Below are positions 9,406 through 18,978 of a stretch of DNA of 37,697 nucleotides, in pieces. Numbering within the stretch: the first letter of the stretch is position 1; each line of letters starts with the position of its first letter. The DNA comes from Thermoleophilia bacterium. Lineage in GTDB: Bacteria > Actinomycetota > Thermoleophilia > Gaiellales > F1-60-MAGs149. Location of the stretch: the NCBI GenBank assembly GCA_009694475.1, contig SHUX01000008.1:1-37697 (forward strand), in the 5' to 3' direction. The translations under genes were made by a program, and so were the position numbers. The notes beneath the pieces are model-generated. The model was not told the DNA's origin. It saw only the letters and a program-made list of their open reading frames with translations, and did not search any database.

Positions 9406-10644
9406 ATGACCGTTATGACTCCCGATGAGCTCGATCGCTATGCGGCCGCCGTCATCGATACCTGCCTACACATTAAAAAGGGCGACACCGTCGCCATTCA
9501 CGGCGAGCCGGGTTCGCGCCCGTACATGCACGCACTTGTTGAGGCGGCCTATGCCTCGGGTGCACGCTTTGTCGATGTGTTGTACGTCGATCCGATTATC
9601 CGCCGTGCGCGCATCACGGGTGCGAAGGACGTCACCACGCTCAAGTGGTCGCCACGCTGGCATTTGACGCGAATGAAGGATCTGGTGGCGGCTGATGCTT
9701 CGATCATTTCGATTGCTGGCGAGGAGAATCCGGGCCTGATGAAGGGCATCGATCCGAAGCGGGCGATGCTGGAGATGACGGCGCGGATGCCGGGTCGTGA
9801 GGCGTATTTGAAGGCTGTTGCTGCGGGTATTGCGCGGTTCTGTGTGGTTGCCTATCCGGCGCCGGGCTGGGCGAAGCAGGTCTATCCGACGTTGTCGGCC
9901 GATCGTGCGCAGCGTGCGTTGGCGAAGGATCTCTTGTCGTTCTGTCGGATTGGGGCGGACGATGCGCCGGGTGCGTGGGGCAGGCATGTGGAGACGCTCG
10001 TCAAGCGTTCTGCGCTGGTCAATAAGCGCAACTTCATGTCGATCGAGTTCAAGGCTCCTGGCACGGACCTGAAGGTTGGGCTGTCGCCGAAGACGCGCTT
10101 TTGTGCGGCTGAGATGAAGACGCCGAATGGTCGGCGTTGGTGCGCGAACTTGCCCACCGAGGAGGTTTTTGCCAGTCCTGATTACCGCTTTGCGGAGGGC
10201 CACTTTGCCTGCACGCGGCCACTGTCGCTTGATGGTCAGATGTTCGATGGCATCAAGGCCGAATTTGCGGGTGGTCAACTCCAGCGCATTCAGGCCAAGA
10301 CGGCGAAGCAGCGCGAGTATCTCGCGGCCTATTTTTCGCGTGATAAGGGTGCTGGTCGGCTGGGCGAGGTGGCGCTTGTCGATAAGGCGTCGCGGATCGG
10401 CCAGTCAAACCGTGTCTACCACACGACGCTGCTTGACGAGAACGCGGTCGCGCACGTGGCTTTCGGTTCGGCCTACGCCTCGACGCGTGTCCCTGACGCG
10501 AAGCTGACGGGTGATCGCGGCCTCAATGTCTCGAAGATCCACGTCGATGTGATGATCGGCTGCGACGAGCTCGACGTGACGGGCGTGACGGCCAAGGGCG
10601 AACGCATCTCGGTGATCAGCGACGGCGGTTGGGTGCTGAAGTAG
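9406..10644 (+). CDS. M29-type (AmpS-like) aminopeptidase
   Basis: Start MTVMTPDELDRYAAAVIDTCLHIKKGD; EGHFACTRPLSLDG and C-terminal architecture resemble M29 aminopeptidases; TACCTT-N6-ATG upstream. Confidence 0.75.
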   Translation: MTVMTPDELDRYAAAVIDTCLHIKKGDTVAIHGEPGSRPYMHALVEAAYASGARFVDVLYVDPIIRRARITGAKDVTTLKWSPRWHLTRMKDLVAADASIISIAGEENPGLMKGIDPKRAMLEMTARMPGREAYLKAVAAGIARFCVVAYPAPGWAKQVYPTLSADRAQRALAKDLLSFCRIGADDAPGAWGRHVETLVKRSALVNKRNFMSIEFKAPGTDLKVGLSPKTRFCAAEMKTPNGRRWCANLPTEEVFASPDYRFAEGHFACTRPLSLDGQMFDGIKAEFAGGQLQRIQAKTAKQREYLAAYFSRDKGAGRLGEVALVDKASRIGQSNRVYHTTLLDENAVAHVAFGSAYASTRVPDAKLTGDRGLNVSKIHVDVMIGCDELDVTGVTAKGERISVISDGGWVLK

Positions 10645-10654
10645 CCTGACGCAG

Positions 10655-10891
10655 CTAGGCCGGGTCGTCCAGCACGACGACGCGGAGACCCCACGCGTCA
10701 CCGGAGGCGAACAAGGCGTCGGCATCGACCTCGTCTTCCCAGCCGAGCACGTGCGGCTCTGGCTGGCTGGACGTCGAGCCGAGGATCGCGCGGCGCTTCG
10801 GGACCTCTGGGGGCGTGGGGCCATCGGCCATGCGTTCGCGCGCCTCTTCGGCCGCCTCAACCGCTGGACCCTCTGCGTAGCCCTTGCCCAT
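10655..10891 (-). CDS. Hypothetical acidic protein, 78 aa
   Basis: MGKGYAEGPAVEAAEEARERMADGPTPPEVPKRRAILGSTSSQPEPHVLGWEDEVDADALFASGDAWGLRVVVLDDPA; located 10 nt after the HhH-GPD gene on the same strand. Confidence 0.5.
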   Translation of the reverse strand: MGKGYAEGPAVEAAEEARERMADGPTPPEVPKRRAILGSTSSQPEPHVLGWEDEVDADALFASGDAWGLRVVVLDDPA

Positions 10892-10901
10892 AACGGACAG
10901 C

Positions 10902-11468
10902 CTACGCCGAAGCGGCGCGCTTGGCAGCCTTGGCTGCCCGCTTGCCCGCCTGATACGCCGCGAGCTCCTCTGCGGTGCGCACATCGCCGAGTGTCGTATG
11001 GGCAGGCATCAATTTGGCGAGGCCAGGCAGTTCTACGCCGTACTGCCGGTACAGGAGCACCATGATCGTCCGCACCTTCATCTCTCCAAAGCCAGGCAAC
11101 GCACCGATTCGAGCGGCCAGATCGGCGGCATCGGTCGCCTCTGTCCAAACCCGCGAGCCATCGCCACCATAGTCTCGGGTAATCACGGCACAGAGATCTT
11201 GGAGCCGCGTCGCCATCGAGCCGGGAAAGCGATGCACGGCAGGCTGTTCGCGGCAGGCAGCGAGGAACACGTCAGGGTCCAACTCCGCGATGCGCTGAGG
11301 ATCAAGGTGGCCAAGCCTCGCACGCAGTGTGGCCGGGCCCACGAACGCCTTCTGTACCGTGATCTGCTGGTCGAGTGCGAAGCCGATCAGCAATGCGTTC
11401 GGGTCGGTTGCGATCAGTCGATCAGCGGCCTCATCACCAGTCCAAGGGAGCAGCGGGGGGCCGGGCAC
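10902..11468 (-). CDS. HhH-GPD-type DNA glycosylase-like protein
   Basis: MPGPPLLPWTGDEAADRL...LIGFALDQQITVQKAF...RIGALPGFGEMKVRTIMVLLYRQYG (helix-hairpin-helix-like); GTG start right after the CarD-like gene. Confidence 0.7.
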   Translation of the reverse strand: MPGPPLLPWTGDEAADRLIATDPNALLIGFALDQQITVQKAFVGPATLRARLGHLDPQRIAELDPDVFLAACREQPAVHRFPGSMATRLQDLCAVITRDYGGDGSRVWTEATDAADLAARIGALPGFGEMKVRTIMVLLYRQYGVELPGLAKLMPAHTTLGDVRTAEELAAYQAGKRAAKAAKRAASA

Positions 11469-11475
11469 AGCGAAC

Positions 11476-11985
11476 CTAAGCGGCAGAGCCGATGCGTGTG
11501 GTGATCGCCGCGTCGATGCGGGCCTGCGTGGTCTCTTCGTCAAGACCGAGCGCCTCGCCAATCTCGCGTGCGTAGGCCTTGCGGACGCGATCGAGCAGCG
11601 TCCGCTGACCGTCGTTGAGCTTACGCGTTTCAGCCGTATCGACGAGCGAAGCGAGCACCTCAACCATGCCGCTGAGTTCGCCCTCGGCAAAGCGATCCTT
11701 GAGTAGGCGCCCATCGCGATTCCACGGGATCGCCTCGTTGTGCTCGTTGGCAAGCGCGTTGAGCGACCTGTCGGCCGAGGCCTTGCTGGTGACGTGGCGC
11801 AGACCGCGCTCAACAGCGCGATGGAGCGGCACGGTGACATTCATCTTCGAGTCGAGAACGAAGAGGTCGACAACGGTTACTTTGGTGCCAAGGACGACCT
11901 TTTCGCCGATGTTTTCAACGCGTGCGAAACCCTCCGGCCCGAAGACGACGGTCTTGCCCTTCTCGAATTGCGTCACTTTTGCCAC
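11476..11985 (-). CDS. CarD-like transcriptional regulator
   Basis: MAKVTQFEKGKTVVFGPEGFARVENIGEKVVLGTKVTVVDLFVLDSKMNVTVPLHRAVERGLR matches the CarD/TRCF RNAP-interacting-domain pattern; AGGAG upstream. Confidence 0.8.
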   Translation of the reverse strand: MAKVTQFEKGKTVVFGPEGFARVENIGEKVVLGTKVTVVDLFVLDSKMNVTVPLHRAVERGLRHVTSKASADRSLNALANEHNEAIPWNRDGRLLKDRFAEGELSGMVEVLASLVDTAETRKLNDGQRTLLDRVRKAYAREIGEALGLDEETTQARIDAAITTRIGSAA

Positions 11986-12107
11986 ACTGGCTCCTAATCG
12001 CCGAGAAACCGCATAGTAGTCGACTCGGGGTTTTCGTCCGCCGGGTGCAGGTTCGGCTACGCTACCCGCGTCGGAATACCGACACCTACCATCCGACGAG
12101 GTTGATG

Positions 12108-12299
12108 ATGCTACGCCGAATCCTGCCGGTCTTTCTGTTCGCTCTGCTGCTGGTGCCGACGGCTGCGCTAGCGGCTGAGGATGGTGGTCCGAAAGAGTAT
12201 GTGACAGAGATCTTTATCGCCCTGATCATCCTCGTGATTGCCCTGTTCGCCGTGATCGCCGGTTTTGAGGCTCGCAAGGGTCGTCGCAAGTCGCACTAA
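12108..12299 (+). CDS. Small membrane protein, 63 aa
   Basis: MLRRILPVFLFALLLVPTAALAAEDGGPKEYVTEIFIALIILVIALFAVIAGFEARKGRRKSH; signal-like segment, one TM, basic tail. Confidence 0.65.
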   Translation: MLRRILPVFLFALLLVPTAALAAEDGGPKEYVTEIFIALIILVIALFAVIAGFEARKGRRKSH

Positions 12300-12388
12300 G
12301 CCGAGGCCGCTGCGCGTGGTCGAAGGCGTGCCGCTGAGGTTGTGTGAGGTGTGGCGTTGCTCGCGCATTGCTTTGTTAGGGTAAGAAC

Positions 12389-13057
12389 GTGCTTTGCCTT
12401 TACCAGATCACTGGCTCCTCATCTTTTGCTGCTCGTGCTGCACTCGAAGAGGTGGGCGCTGACTACGAGGTCGTCAACGTTCATCCGAAGCAGCGCGACC
12501 TTGACCCGTCATTCGCTGAGGTCAATCCGCTGCAGCGTGTGCCCGCGCTGCGCGACGGCGATGCGATGGTCTACGAAACCGGCGCAGCTCTCCTGTATAT
12601 CGCCGACCGTTTTCCCGCCGCGGGCCTGATCCCCGCGATCGGCGATCCGCGGCGTCCAGACGTTTATCGCTGGGTGATGTGGACGGCCAATACGCTGCAC
12701 AGTGCGTGGTGGCCACTGATGATGCCGAGCTTTATGACGACGGAAGAGTCGGGCGCCATCGGTATCCGCCAGCGTGGCATTACGAACATGGCGAAGCACG
12801 GCGCCTATCTGGACGGCCAGTTGATGGGCAAAGAATGGTGTCTCGGCGACCAGTTTACGATCGCCGACATCTATCTCTACATGCTGGTTGGTTGGCAGTC
12901 CTTCGTAGATGACGTCCAGGTTGGCGGCGCGCCGGTGCAGGAGCACTTCGCCCGCGTTGGTGCGCGCCCAGCGATTGCCCGTGCCCGCGAGCTCGACGAC
13001 CTCACCCCAGACTTTCAGCGCAACCACTCCGACATGCGTGGCGGCGAGCTGATCTAG
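12389..13057 (+). CDS. Glutathione S-transferase family protein
   Basis: N-terminal thioredoxin-like fold segment (NPLQRVPALRDGDAMVYETGAALLYIAD) and C-terminal helical domain (FTIADIYLYMLVGW). Confidence 0.88.
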   Translation: MLCLYQITGSSSFAARAALEEVGADYEVVNVHPKQRDLDPSFAEVNPLQRVPALRDGDAMVYETGAALLYIADRFPAAGLIPAIGDPRRPDVYRWVMWTANTLHSAWWPLMMPSFMTTEESGAIGIRQRGITNMAKHGAYLDGQLMGKEWCLGDQFTIADIYLYMLVGWQSFVDDVQVGGAPVQEHFARVGARPAIARARELDDLTPDFQRNHSDMRGGELI

Positions 13058-13076
13058 CGCGCAGCGATCCTGTCGC

Positions 13077-13736
13077 TCAGGACCCTCGACCGACCCAGAC
13101 GGAGCCGTCGCGGTAGACCTCGCGCTTCCAGATCGGGACAGAGACCTTCAACTGCTCGATGATCCACGCCGTCGCTGCGAGCGCGGACGGGCGGTGGCGA
13201 GAGGTCGAGACGATCACGACGGAGGCTTCGCCGGGCAAGACGGTGCCCGTGCGATGGACGATCTCGACGGCCAAGAGTTCGTGGTCGGCAGCGGCCTGAT
13301 TGGCGATCCGTGTCAACTCTTCGAGCGCCATCTCCTCGTAGGCCTCGTATTCGAGGTGGACGACGTCCTTGCCCTTGGTGGCGTTACGGACGGTGCCGGT
13401 GAAGGCCGCTTGGGCGCCTGCACGCTCGTCGTTTGCCCGTGCATGGGCGGCGGCGATGTCGATCGGATCGGCGGTAATCGCAACGCCGATGCGTGGCGCG
13501 TCCGAGCCACCTGAGACGGGTGGGATCAGCGCCACTTCGTCGCCGTCGACAAGCAGTGTCGAGCGGTCGCTGTAGGTGCGATTGACGGCGTAGGCGATGC
13601 CGGCGGGCTCTTCGCCGAGGTCAAGCAACAGCCAGATCGCGCCGGCGGTCGTGCCGTCGGGCACGTCGAGCTCGCGGCGGCCGGTGCCCGCGCGTTCGCG
13701 GAGACCGGCGAAGAGTCGGATGGTGACGGTGGCCAC
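13077..13736 (-). CDS. MoaD-MoaE fusion, molybdopterin synthase
   Basis: N-terminal MoaD ends ...LIPPVSGG; C-terminal MoaE with FTGTVRN, LEYEAYEEMA, HRTGTVLPGEASVVI, VPIWKREVY. Confidence 0.9.
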   Translation of the reverse strand: MATVTIRLFAGLRERAGTGRRELDVPDGTTAGAIWLLLDLGEEPAGIAYAVNRTYSDRSTLLVDGDEVALIPPVSGGSDAPRIGVAITADPIDIAAAHARANDERAGAQAAFTGTVRNATKGKDVVHLEYEAYEEMALEELTRIANQAAADHELLAVEIVHRTGTVLPGEASVVIVSTSRHRPSALAATAWIIEQLKVSVPIWKREVYRDGSVWVGRGS

Positions 13737-13788
13737 GACGGCAGTCTACGGGTGTCTGCCAGCCCGCGTCCGGCTACGCTGCTGCCCT

Positions 13789-15354
13789 GTGAGCGAGGAC
13801 AACGTCACCACCGAATCGGGCATCCCCATCGAGCCGTTCTATACCGGTGCCGGCGATTCGGCTGTGATTGGTGAGCCCGGCGAGTTTCCGTATACGCGCG
13901 GGGTACGCCCGGATGGCTATCGGCGGCGTGCGTGGACGATGCGGCAGTACGCCGGATTTGCCTCTGCCGAGGAGACGAACGAGCGCTTCCAACTCTTGCT
14001 CGAGCGCGGCCAGACGGGCCTCTCGACGGCCTTTGACCTGCCGACGCAACTGGGTCTCGACTCGGACGATCCGCGTAGCCTCGGCGAGGTTGGTCGCACG
14101 GGTGTCGCGATCGACTCGATCGAGGACATGGAGCGCCTCTTCACGGGCATCCCACTGGGCGACGTCTCGACGTCGATGACGATTAACGCGCCGGCCTCGG
14201 TCTTGCTTTTGCTCTACGAATTGACGGGCGAGCGCCAGGGTGTTGCGCCCGAGCGGTTGAGCGGCACGATCCAGAACGACATCCTTAAGGAGTACGCGGC
14301 TCGCGGCAATTACATCTATCCGCCGCGTCCATCGATGCGTCTGACGGTCGACACGATTCGCTATGCCCAGGAGCGTCTGCCGCGCTTCAACACGATTTCG
14401 ATTTCTGGTTATCACATCCGTGAGGCCGGCTCGACCGCGGTCCAAGAGTTGGCTTTTACGCTCGCGAATGGGCTGGCCTATGTGCAGGCTGCGGTTGATG
14501 GCGGGCTCGATATTGATGCCTTCGCGCCGCGCCTGTCGTTCTTCTTCAATGCGCATAACGATGTCTTCCAAGAGGTCGCGAAGTTTCGCGCGGCACGCCG
14601 GATGTGGGCGGGCTTTATGCGCGACCGGTTTGGCGCCAAGGATGAGCGCAGTCTGATGCTGCGCTTCCACGCGCAGACGGGTGGCTCGACGTTGACGGCG
14701 CAGCAGCCCGAGGTCAACCTCGTCCGCGTCGCGTTGCAGGCCTTCTCGGCCGCGGCCGGTGGCGCCCAGTCGCTCCATACGAATGGTTTTGATGAGGCGC
14801 TCGCGCTCCCCACCGAGCATGCGGCGACGCTTGCCTTGCGGACGCAGCAGGTGCTGCTGCACGAGTCGGGTGTGCCGGCAACGGCCGATCCGTTTGGTGG
14901 CTCGTGGTATGTCGAGCAGTTGACGGACGAGCTTCAGGCAAGGGCGCAAGAGTTGATTGACGAGATCGATCGCAAGGGCGGCAGCGTCCGTGCGATCGAA
15001 GAGGGCTTTATCCAGGACCAGATCGAGGAGTCCTCGTATCGCTCGCAGTTGCGGCTCGAGCGTGGCGATGATATCGTCGTTGGCGTTAATAAGTACCGCA
15101 ATGATGAGGAGCCCGTTGTGCCGATCCATCGGCTCGACGCGAACCTTGAGCAAGAGCAGGTGGCGCGTACACAGGCGCTGCGTGCTGCCCGTGACAGTGG
15201 CGCGGTTGAGTCGGCGCTTGTAGATGTGCGTGCCGCTGCCGACACCCCCGATCGCAACATGCTCGAGCCGATGCGCGTCGCCCTCGCTGCCCACGCCACT
15301 GTGGGCGAGGTTTGCGGCGTACTGCGCGAGGCGTGGGGCACGCACGACCGTTGA
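13789..15354 (+). CDS. Acyl-CoA mutase (methylmalonyl-CoA mutase-like), catalytic subunit
   Basis: RAWTMRQYAGFASAEETN, GQTGLSTAFDLPTQLGLDSD, GTIQNDILKEY, FHAQTGGSTLTAQQPEVN; lacks the cobalamin-binding domain. Confidence 0.93.
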   Translation: MSEDNVTTESGIPIEPFYTGAGDSAVIGEPGEFPYTRGVRPDGYRRRAWTMRQYAGFASAEETNERFQLLLERGQTGLSTAFDLPTQLGLDSDDPRSLGEVGRTGVAIDSIEDMERLFTGIPLGDVSTSMTINAPASVLLLLYELTGERQGVAPERLSGTIQNDILKEYAARGNYIYPPRPSMRLTVDTIRYAQERLPRFNTISISGYHIREAGSTAVQELAFTLANGLAYVQAAVDGGLDIDAFAPRLSFFFNAHNDVFQEVAKFRAARRMWAGFMRDRFGAKDERSLMLRFHAQTGGSTLTAQQPEVNLVRVALQAFSAAAGGAQSLHTNGFDEALALPTEHAATLALRTQQVLLHESGVPATADPFGGSWYVEQLTDELQARAQELIDEIDRKGGSVRAIEEGFIQDQIEESSYRSQLRLERGDDIVVGVNKYRNDEEPVVPIHRLDANLEQEQVARTQALRAARDSGAVESALVDVRAAADTPDRNMLEPMRVALAAHATVGEVCGVLREAWGTHDR

Positions 15355-15408
15355 GTCCGCCCGGACGGGCTATTCTCTCGTCGTCGACAGCAGGAAGGTA
15401 CTAATCCC

Positions 15409-16971
15409 GTGACTGATCGCCATGATCCCGGCACCACAGCACAGCGCATCGCCCATCTTGAGGACCTGCGCGTGCAGTCGCAGTACATCGATCCGAAGGC
15501 CGAGGAGCGCCAGCGCGCTCGTGGTAAGGGCTTGGCGCGCGAGCGTATCGAGGCGTTGTTTGATGCGGGCACGTTTCGCGAGATCGATCGTTATGCGCAG
15601 CATCGCAATGCCGAGCTGGCCGATCGTCGCCCGTATGGCGATGGCGTCATCACTGGGCATGGTCTGATCCACGGCCGGCGAGTCTTTGCCTTCTCGCAGG
15701 ACTTCACCGTTTTTGGCGGCTCGCTTGGCGAAGTTTTTGCTGAGAAGATCTGCAAGGTGATGGACCTGGCACTGCGCTATGGCTGTCCGTTTATCGGCAT
15801 CAACGATTCGGGTGGTGCGCGCATCCAAGAGGGCGTCGTCTCGCTTGGCGGTTATGCCGACATCTTTCAGCGCAACGTTGATGCCTCGGGTGTGATTCCC
15901 CAGATCTCGCTGATTATGGGGCCCTGTGCGGGTGGCGCGGTCTACTCGCCGGCGATTACCGACTTTATTCTGATGGTCCGCGAGACCTCGCACATGTTTA
16001 TCACCGGCCCCGATGTGGTGCGGGCAGTGACGGGCGAAGAGGTCACGATGGAAGAGCTTGGCGGTGCGGATACTCATGCCGAGAAGAGCGGCGTCTGCCA
16101 CTTGGTCTGTGAGGACGAGGCCGCGTGTATCGCGGATGCGCGTGCGCTGATCTCGTTCTTGCCGCAGAACAATGTTGATGCTCCGCCGTGGGCGCCGACG
16201 GACGATCCTGCCGATCGTCTCTGCACCGAGCTCGACACGCTGATCCCCGATAGTACGAATAAGCCGTACGACATGAATGCCGTGATTCGTTCGGTCGTCG
16301 ACGATGGCGCGTTCTTCGAGATCCAGCCGACGTATGCCCGCAATATCGTGACGGGCTTTGCGCGACTCAACGGACACTCGATTGGCATCGTTGGCAACCA
16401 GCCAGGTCAGCTCGCGGGTGTGCTTGATATTGCCTCGAGCGAGAAGGCTGCGCGTTTCGTGCGTACCTGCGACGCCTTTGGTATTCCGATCCTGACCCTC
16501 GTTGACGTGCCGGGTTTCTTGCCGGGTACCGAGCAGGAGTGGGGCGGCATCATTCGCCATGGCGCGAAGTTGCTCTACGCGTATGGTGAGGCAACGGTGC
16601 CGAAGCTGACGCTGATTACGCGCAAGGCCTACGGTGGTGCCTACGACGTGATGGGTTCGAAGCATCTGCGCGCCGATGTCAACTTGGCTTGGCCAACGGC
16701 GGAGGTCGCGGTGATGGGGCCTGAGGGTGCCGTCAACGTCGTCTATCGCAAGGAGCTGGCTGAGGCGGCCGATCCTGATTCTCGTCGGATCGAGCTGATC
16801 GACGAGTATCGCGCGCGTTTCGCGAATCCGTATACGGCCGCCGAGCGCGGCTTCGTTGACGACGTGATCCTGCCGCACGAGACGCGTCACGTGCTGATCG
16901 ACGCGCTCGAGGCTTCGTTGACGAAGCGCGTTGAGCGGCCTAAGCGTAAGCACGGGAACATCCCGCTGTGA
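15409..16971 (+). CDS. Acyl-CoA (propionyl-CoA type) carboxylase beta subunit
   Basis: Carboxyltransferase motifs: [68 protein letters not shown]. Confidence 0.95.
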   Translation: MTDRHDPGTTAQRIAHLEDLRVQSQYIDPKAEERQRARGKGLARERIEALFDAGTFREIDRYAQHRNAELADRRPYGDGVITGHGLIHGRRVFAFSQDFTVFGGSLGEVFAEKICKVMDLALRYGCPFIGINDSGGARIQEGVVSLGGYADIFQRNVDASGVIPQISLIMGPCAGGAVYSPAITDFILMVRETSHMFITGPDVVRAVTGEEVTMEELGGADTHAEKSGVCHLVCEDEAACIADARALISFLPQNNVDAPPWAPTDDPADRLCTELDTLIPDSTNKPYDMNAVIRSVVDDGAFFEIQPTYARNIVTGFARLNGHSIGIVGNQPGQLAGVLDIASSEKAARFVRTCDAFGIPILTLVDVPGFLPGTEQEWGGIIRHGAKLLYAYGEATVPKLTLITRKAYGGAYDVMGSKHLRADVNLAWPTAEVAVMGPEGAVNVVYRKELAEAADPDSRRIELIDEYRARFANPYTAAERGFVDDVILPHETRHVLIDALEASLTKRVERPKRKHGNIPL

Positions 16972-17138
16972 GCGAAGAGAAGCGTGACGAGACGGCTGTG
17001 GCAGAGCAGCGTGCGATCGCTGCTGCTCTCGCGATCGTCGAGCGTGATGGCCCGCTCGCAGGGCATCCGGCCGATCGCAGCGCGTGGCGTCAGCAGGCTG
17101 CGCGCGAGCAGATCGACAACGGGATCGAGGCGCGATGA
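16968..17138 (+). CDS. Small protein between carboxylase subunits, possibly an epsilon-type (AccE/PccE-like) subunit
   Basis: [56 protein letters not shown] (56 aa); GTGA overlap with upstream stop and ATGA overlap with downstream start; not in the supplied track. Confidence 0.75.
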   Translation: MSEEKRDETAVAEQRAIAAALAIVERDGPLAGHPADRSAWRQQAAREQIDNGIEAR

Positions 17139-18901
17139 CGCCGCCGTTTAGTCGCATTCTGGTCGCCAACCGTGGCGAGATCGCCATCCGCGTTTTTCGC
17201 GCCTGCCGCGAGCTCGGTGTCGAGACGGTCGCCGTCTACTCCGAGGCAGATGCTGGTGCGCCGCACGTGCGCTACGCCGACGAGGCTGTGCTGCTCGGTG
17301 CCGCCGCGCCGAGTGAGAGCTATCTCAATATTCCCAAGTTGATCGACGCCGCCAAGCGCACGGGCGCGCAGGCGATCCACCCGGGCTACGGTTTTCTTGC
17401 CGAGAGCGCCCCGTTTGCAACTGCGGTGGAAGAGGCTGGTCTGGTCTGGATCGGTCCGCCGCCGAGTGCAATCGATGCGATGGGCTCGAAGATCAACTCG
17501 CGCATCCTGATGGCCGATGCGGGCGTGCCGATCGTGCCTGGCACGACCGAGGAGATTACGGATCCCGTCCGTGTTGTCGAGTTGGGTGAGCAGTACGGCT
17601 GGCCGATTGCCCTCAAGGCCTCGGCCGGTGGTGGTGGTCGTGGTCTCAAGGTGGTGCACGAGGCGTCGGAGGCCGAGCGCCTGCTCGAGGCCGCCAAGCG
17701 CGAGGGCGAGGCCTGGTTTGGCAACGGCGCGGTCTACGTCGAGAAGTACGTCGAGGACCCGCGGCACGTCGAGATCCAGGTGATGGCCGACATGCACGGC
17801 ACGACGGTGCATCTTGGCGAGCGTGATTGCACGCTGCAGCGCCGGCATCAGAAGATCGTCGAGGAGTCCCCGTCGCCGGCCGTCAACGAGGAGTTGCGGG
17901 CGCGGATGGGTGCGATGGCGGTCGCGGCTGCCGAGGCCGTCGGCTACGTCGGTGCTGGCACTGTCGAGTGTCTGCTCGATCGGCATGGCGATTTCTTTTT
18001 CCTCGAGATGAACACGCGTATTCAGGTTGAGCATCCGGTCACCGAACTCGTCACGGGTGTCGATCTTGTGCGCGAGCAGATCCTCGTCGCCTCGGGCCAG
18101 CCCTTGTCGTTTGCGCAGTCCGACATCGTTATGCGTGGGCACGCGATCGAGTGTCGTGTCAATGCCGAGGATCCGGCCAATGGCTTTACGCCGTCGCCGG
18201 GCAAGTTGCTCCGCCACCGACTGCCGAGTGGTCCGGGCATCCGCGTCGAGTCGGGCGTGGAGGAGGGCGGCGAGATCAACGACCGCTACGACCCGATGGT
18301 CGCCAAACTGCTCGTCTGGGATACGTCGCGCGAGCGGGCGATTGCCCGCATGCGTCGCGCGCTCGATGAGTACGAAATCGTCGGGCCCAAGACGCTCTTG
18401 CCGATGCACCGCATCGTTATGCGCGCGCCCGAGTTTGCGGCGGGCGAGACCTGCGCCGGTTTGGTCGAGGGTGCCTGGGCCGATGCCTGCGCTGCTCTCG
18501 CTGACGAGTCGACTGCTGCTCCTGCTCAGTCCGCCAGCGGCACGACGATTCCTCGTCATGTTCCTGTCGAGGTCGATGGTCGTCGCTACGACGTGGTCTT
18601 GCGGTTGCCGGCTGCGGCTGGTGCCAAGGAGGCGCGCAACCGCATTCGTGCCCGCCAAAGTGGCGGTGTGGGTGGTGCTTCAGAGGGCTCGATCGTCTCG
18701 CCAATGCAGGGCACGGTGCTGCAACTCGAGGTCGCCGAGGGCGATCATGTTGAGGCTGGTCAGGTGGTGGCCGTCGTCGAGGCGATGAAGATGGAGAACG
18801 AGGTTACGTCGCTGCGCGACGGCACTGTCGAGATGGTGCATGTGCAGGCGGGGCAGGGCGTACAGGCCGGTCAGGTCTTGCTCGAACTCGCTGGCGACTA
18901 G
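17135..18901 (+). CDS. Acyl-CoA carboxylase alpha subunit (biotin carboxylase + BCCP)
   Basis: ILVANRGEIAIRVFRACRE, HPGYGFLAE, KASAGGGGRGLK, EMNTRIQVEHPVTE; C-terminal VEAMKMENEV biotinyl site. Confidence 0.96.
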   Translation: MTPPFSRILVANRGEIAIRVFRACRELGVETVAVYSEADAGAPHVRYADEAVLLGAAAPSESYLNIPKLIDAAKRTGAQAIHPGYGFLAESAPFATAVEEAGLVWIGPPPSAIDAMGSKINSRILMADAGVPIVPGTTEEITDPVRVVELGEQYGWPIALKASAGGGGRGLKVVHEASEAERLLEAAKREGEAWFGNGAVYVEKYVEDPRHVEIQVMADMHGTTVHLGERDCTLQRRHQKIVEESPSPAVNEELRARMGAMAVAAAEAVGYVGAGTVECLLDRHGDFFFLEMNTRIQVEHPVTELVTGVDLVREQILVASGQPLSFAQSDIVMRGHAIECRVNAEDPANGFTPSPGKLLRHRLPSGPGIRVESGVEEGGEINDRYDPMVAKLLVWDTSRERAIARMRRALDEYEIVGPKTLLPMHRIVMRAPEFAAGETCAGLVEGAWADACAALADESTAAPAQSASGTTIPRHVPVEVDGRRYDVVLRLPAAAGAKEARNRIRARQSGGVGGASEGSIVSPMQGTVLQLEVAEGDHVEAGQVVAVVEAMKMENEVTSLRDGTVEMVHVQAGQGVQAGQVLLELAGD

Positions 18902-18978
18902 CGAAAATCAGCCTCGGTTCGGTCGCTGGTGGAGGTCGTTCATTCGTAAGTCGTGTCGACGTTGCGTATAGTCCGGCA

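Noticed and set aside
13774-18658. Long minus-strand ORFs (13774-15345, 15370-17187, 17090-18658) opposite the mutase and carboxylase genes
   Set aside because: They mirror well-supported plus-strand genes and have Arg/His/Asp-rich shadow composition with no recognisable motifs.
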